NCBI RefSeq assembly: GCF_001039045.1
Contig: NZ_LFEE01000033.1
Span: 20,437 to 55,790 of the forward strand
DNA length: 35,354 nucleotides
Origin: Lactiplantibacillus herbarum
GTDB taxonomy: Bacteria; Bacillota; Bacilli; Lactobacillales; Lactobacillaceae
Direction of reading: 5' to 3'
Shown here in pieces: positions 35,330 through 35,354 of this stretch. Position 1 is the stretch's first letter, and every line of letters begins with the position of its first letter. Made by a program: the position numbers and the translations under genes. The notes below the pieces were generated by a model. It made no database searches, was not told where the DNA came from, and saw nothing but the letters and a program-made list of their open reading frames with translations.

Positions 35330-35354
35330 ATTATGACTAGTTTTAATTTTCAGG

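Noticed and set aside
1-35354. CRISPR arrays, tRNA or rRNA genes, intact insertion sequences, prophage genes
   Set aside because: No regularly spaced direct repeats, no tRNA cloverleaf with CCA-type ends, no rRNA stretches, and no transposase or integrase frames were seen.

Overview
The window looks like chromosomal DNA of a low-GC lactic acid bacterium, most probably Lactiplantibacillus plantarum or a very close relative. This rests on the complete purEKCSQLFMNHD operon next to purine permeases, on the protein sequences (intracellular alpha-carbonic anhydrase, DUF915 hydrolase, tandem FMN reductases), on strong AGGAGG-type ribosome binding sites, and on common TTG/GTG starts. I recognise the species from memory of such proteins, not from a search.

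Layout. 1-436: intergenic DNA with one full and one cut-off copy of a foldable repeat (family 1). 437-1282 (-): esterase. 1513-6722 (+): purine uptake block made of a PucR-type regulator, a guanine-class (C74) riboswitch, an NCS2 xanthine-type permease, a 0.7-kb gap holding two more foldable elements (families 3 and 2), and an AzgA-type guanine/hypoxanthine permease that appears to start at a non-AUG codon. 6824-7720 (-): NmrA-like NAD(P)-binding protein. 7916-19220 (-): de novo IMP operon purE-K-C-S-Q-L-F-M-N-H-D, tightly packed with overlapping ends, behind one TTGACA promoter with a PurBox-like site about 78 bp upstream of the predicted transcription start. 19579-25054 (-): M20 peptidase (DapE/ArgE type), unknown membrane protein, two tandem FMN reductases, tyrosine phosphatase. 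25309-26800 (+): alpha-carbonic anhydrase and DUF915 hydrolase. 26987-27961 (-): type I asparaginase. 27962-28973: about 1 kb without genes, holding two further family 1 copies and a strong promoter overlapping a perfect dyad. 28974-33913 (+): six-gene ABC operon (BceAB-like pair, small membrane protein, YtrA-type GntR regulator, second ATPase/permease pair). 34027-34497 (-): universal stress protein. 34704-34937 (+): small unknown gene. 34938-35354: terminator, long hairpin and a second family 2 repeat.

How it fits together. Purine uptake and de novo synthesis lie side by side and share PurBox-like sites, so one PurR-type regulator plus the riboswitch could balance salvage against synthesis. 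The six-gene ABC operon looks like an envelope-stress or peptide-antibiotic response unit controlled by its own GntR repressor.

The most unusual items are a cytosolic FMN reductase with a PAS domain and a low-complexity tail carrying four D-x-V-[ST]-G-A-S motifs that resemble ApbE flavinylation sites; three families of intergenic repeats whose copies keep their hairpins through compensatory changes; a permease with only AUU/AUC as usable start codons; and a PurF in which one of the four expected [4Fe-4S] cysteines is tyrosine.
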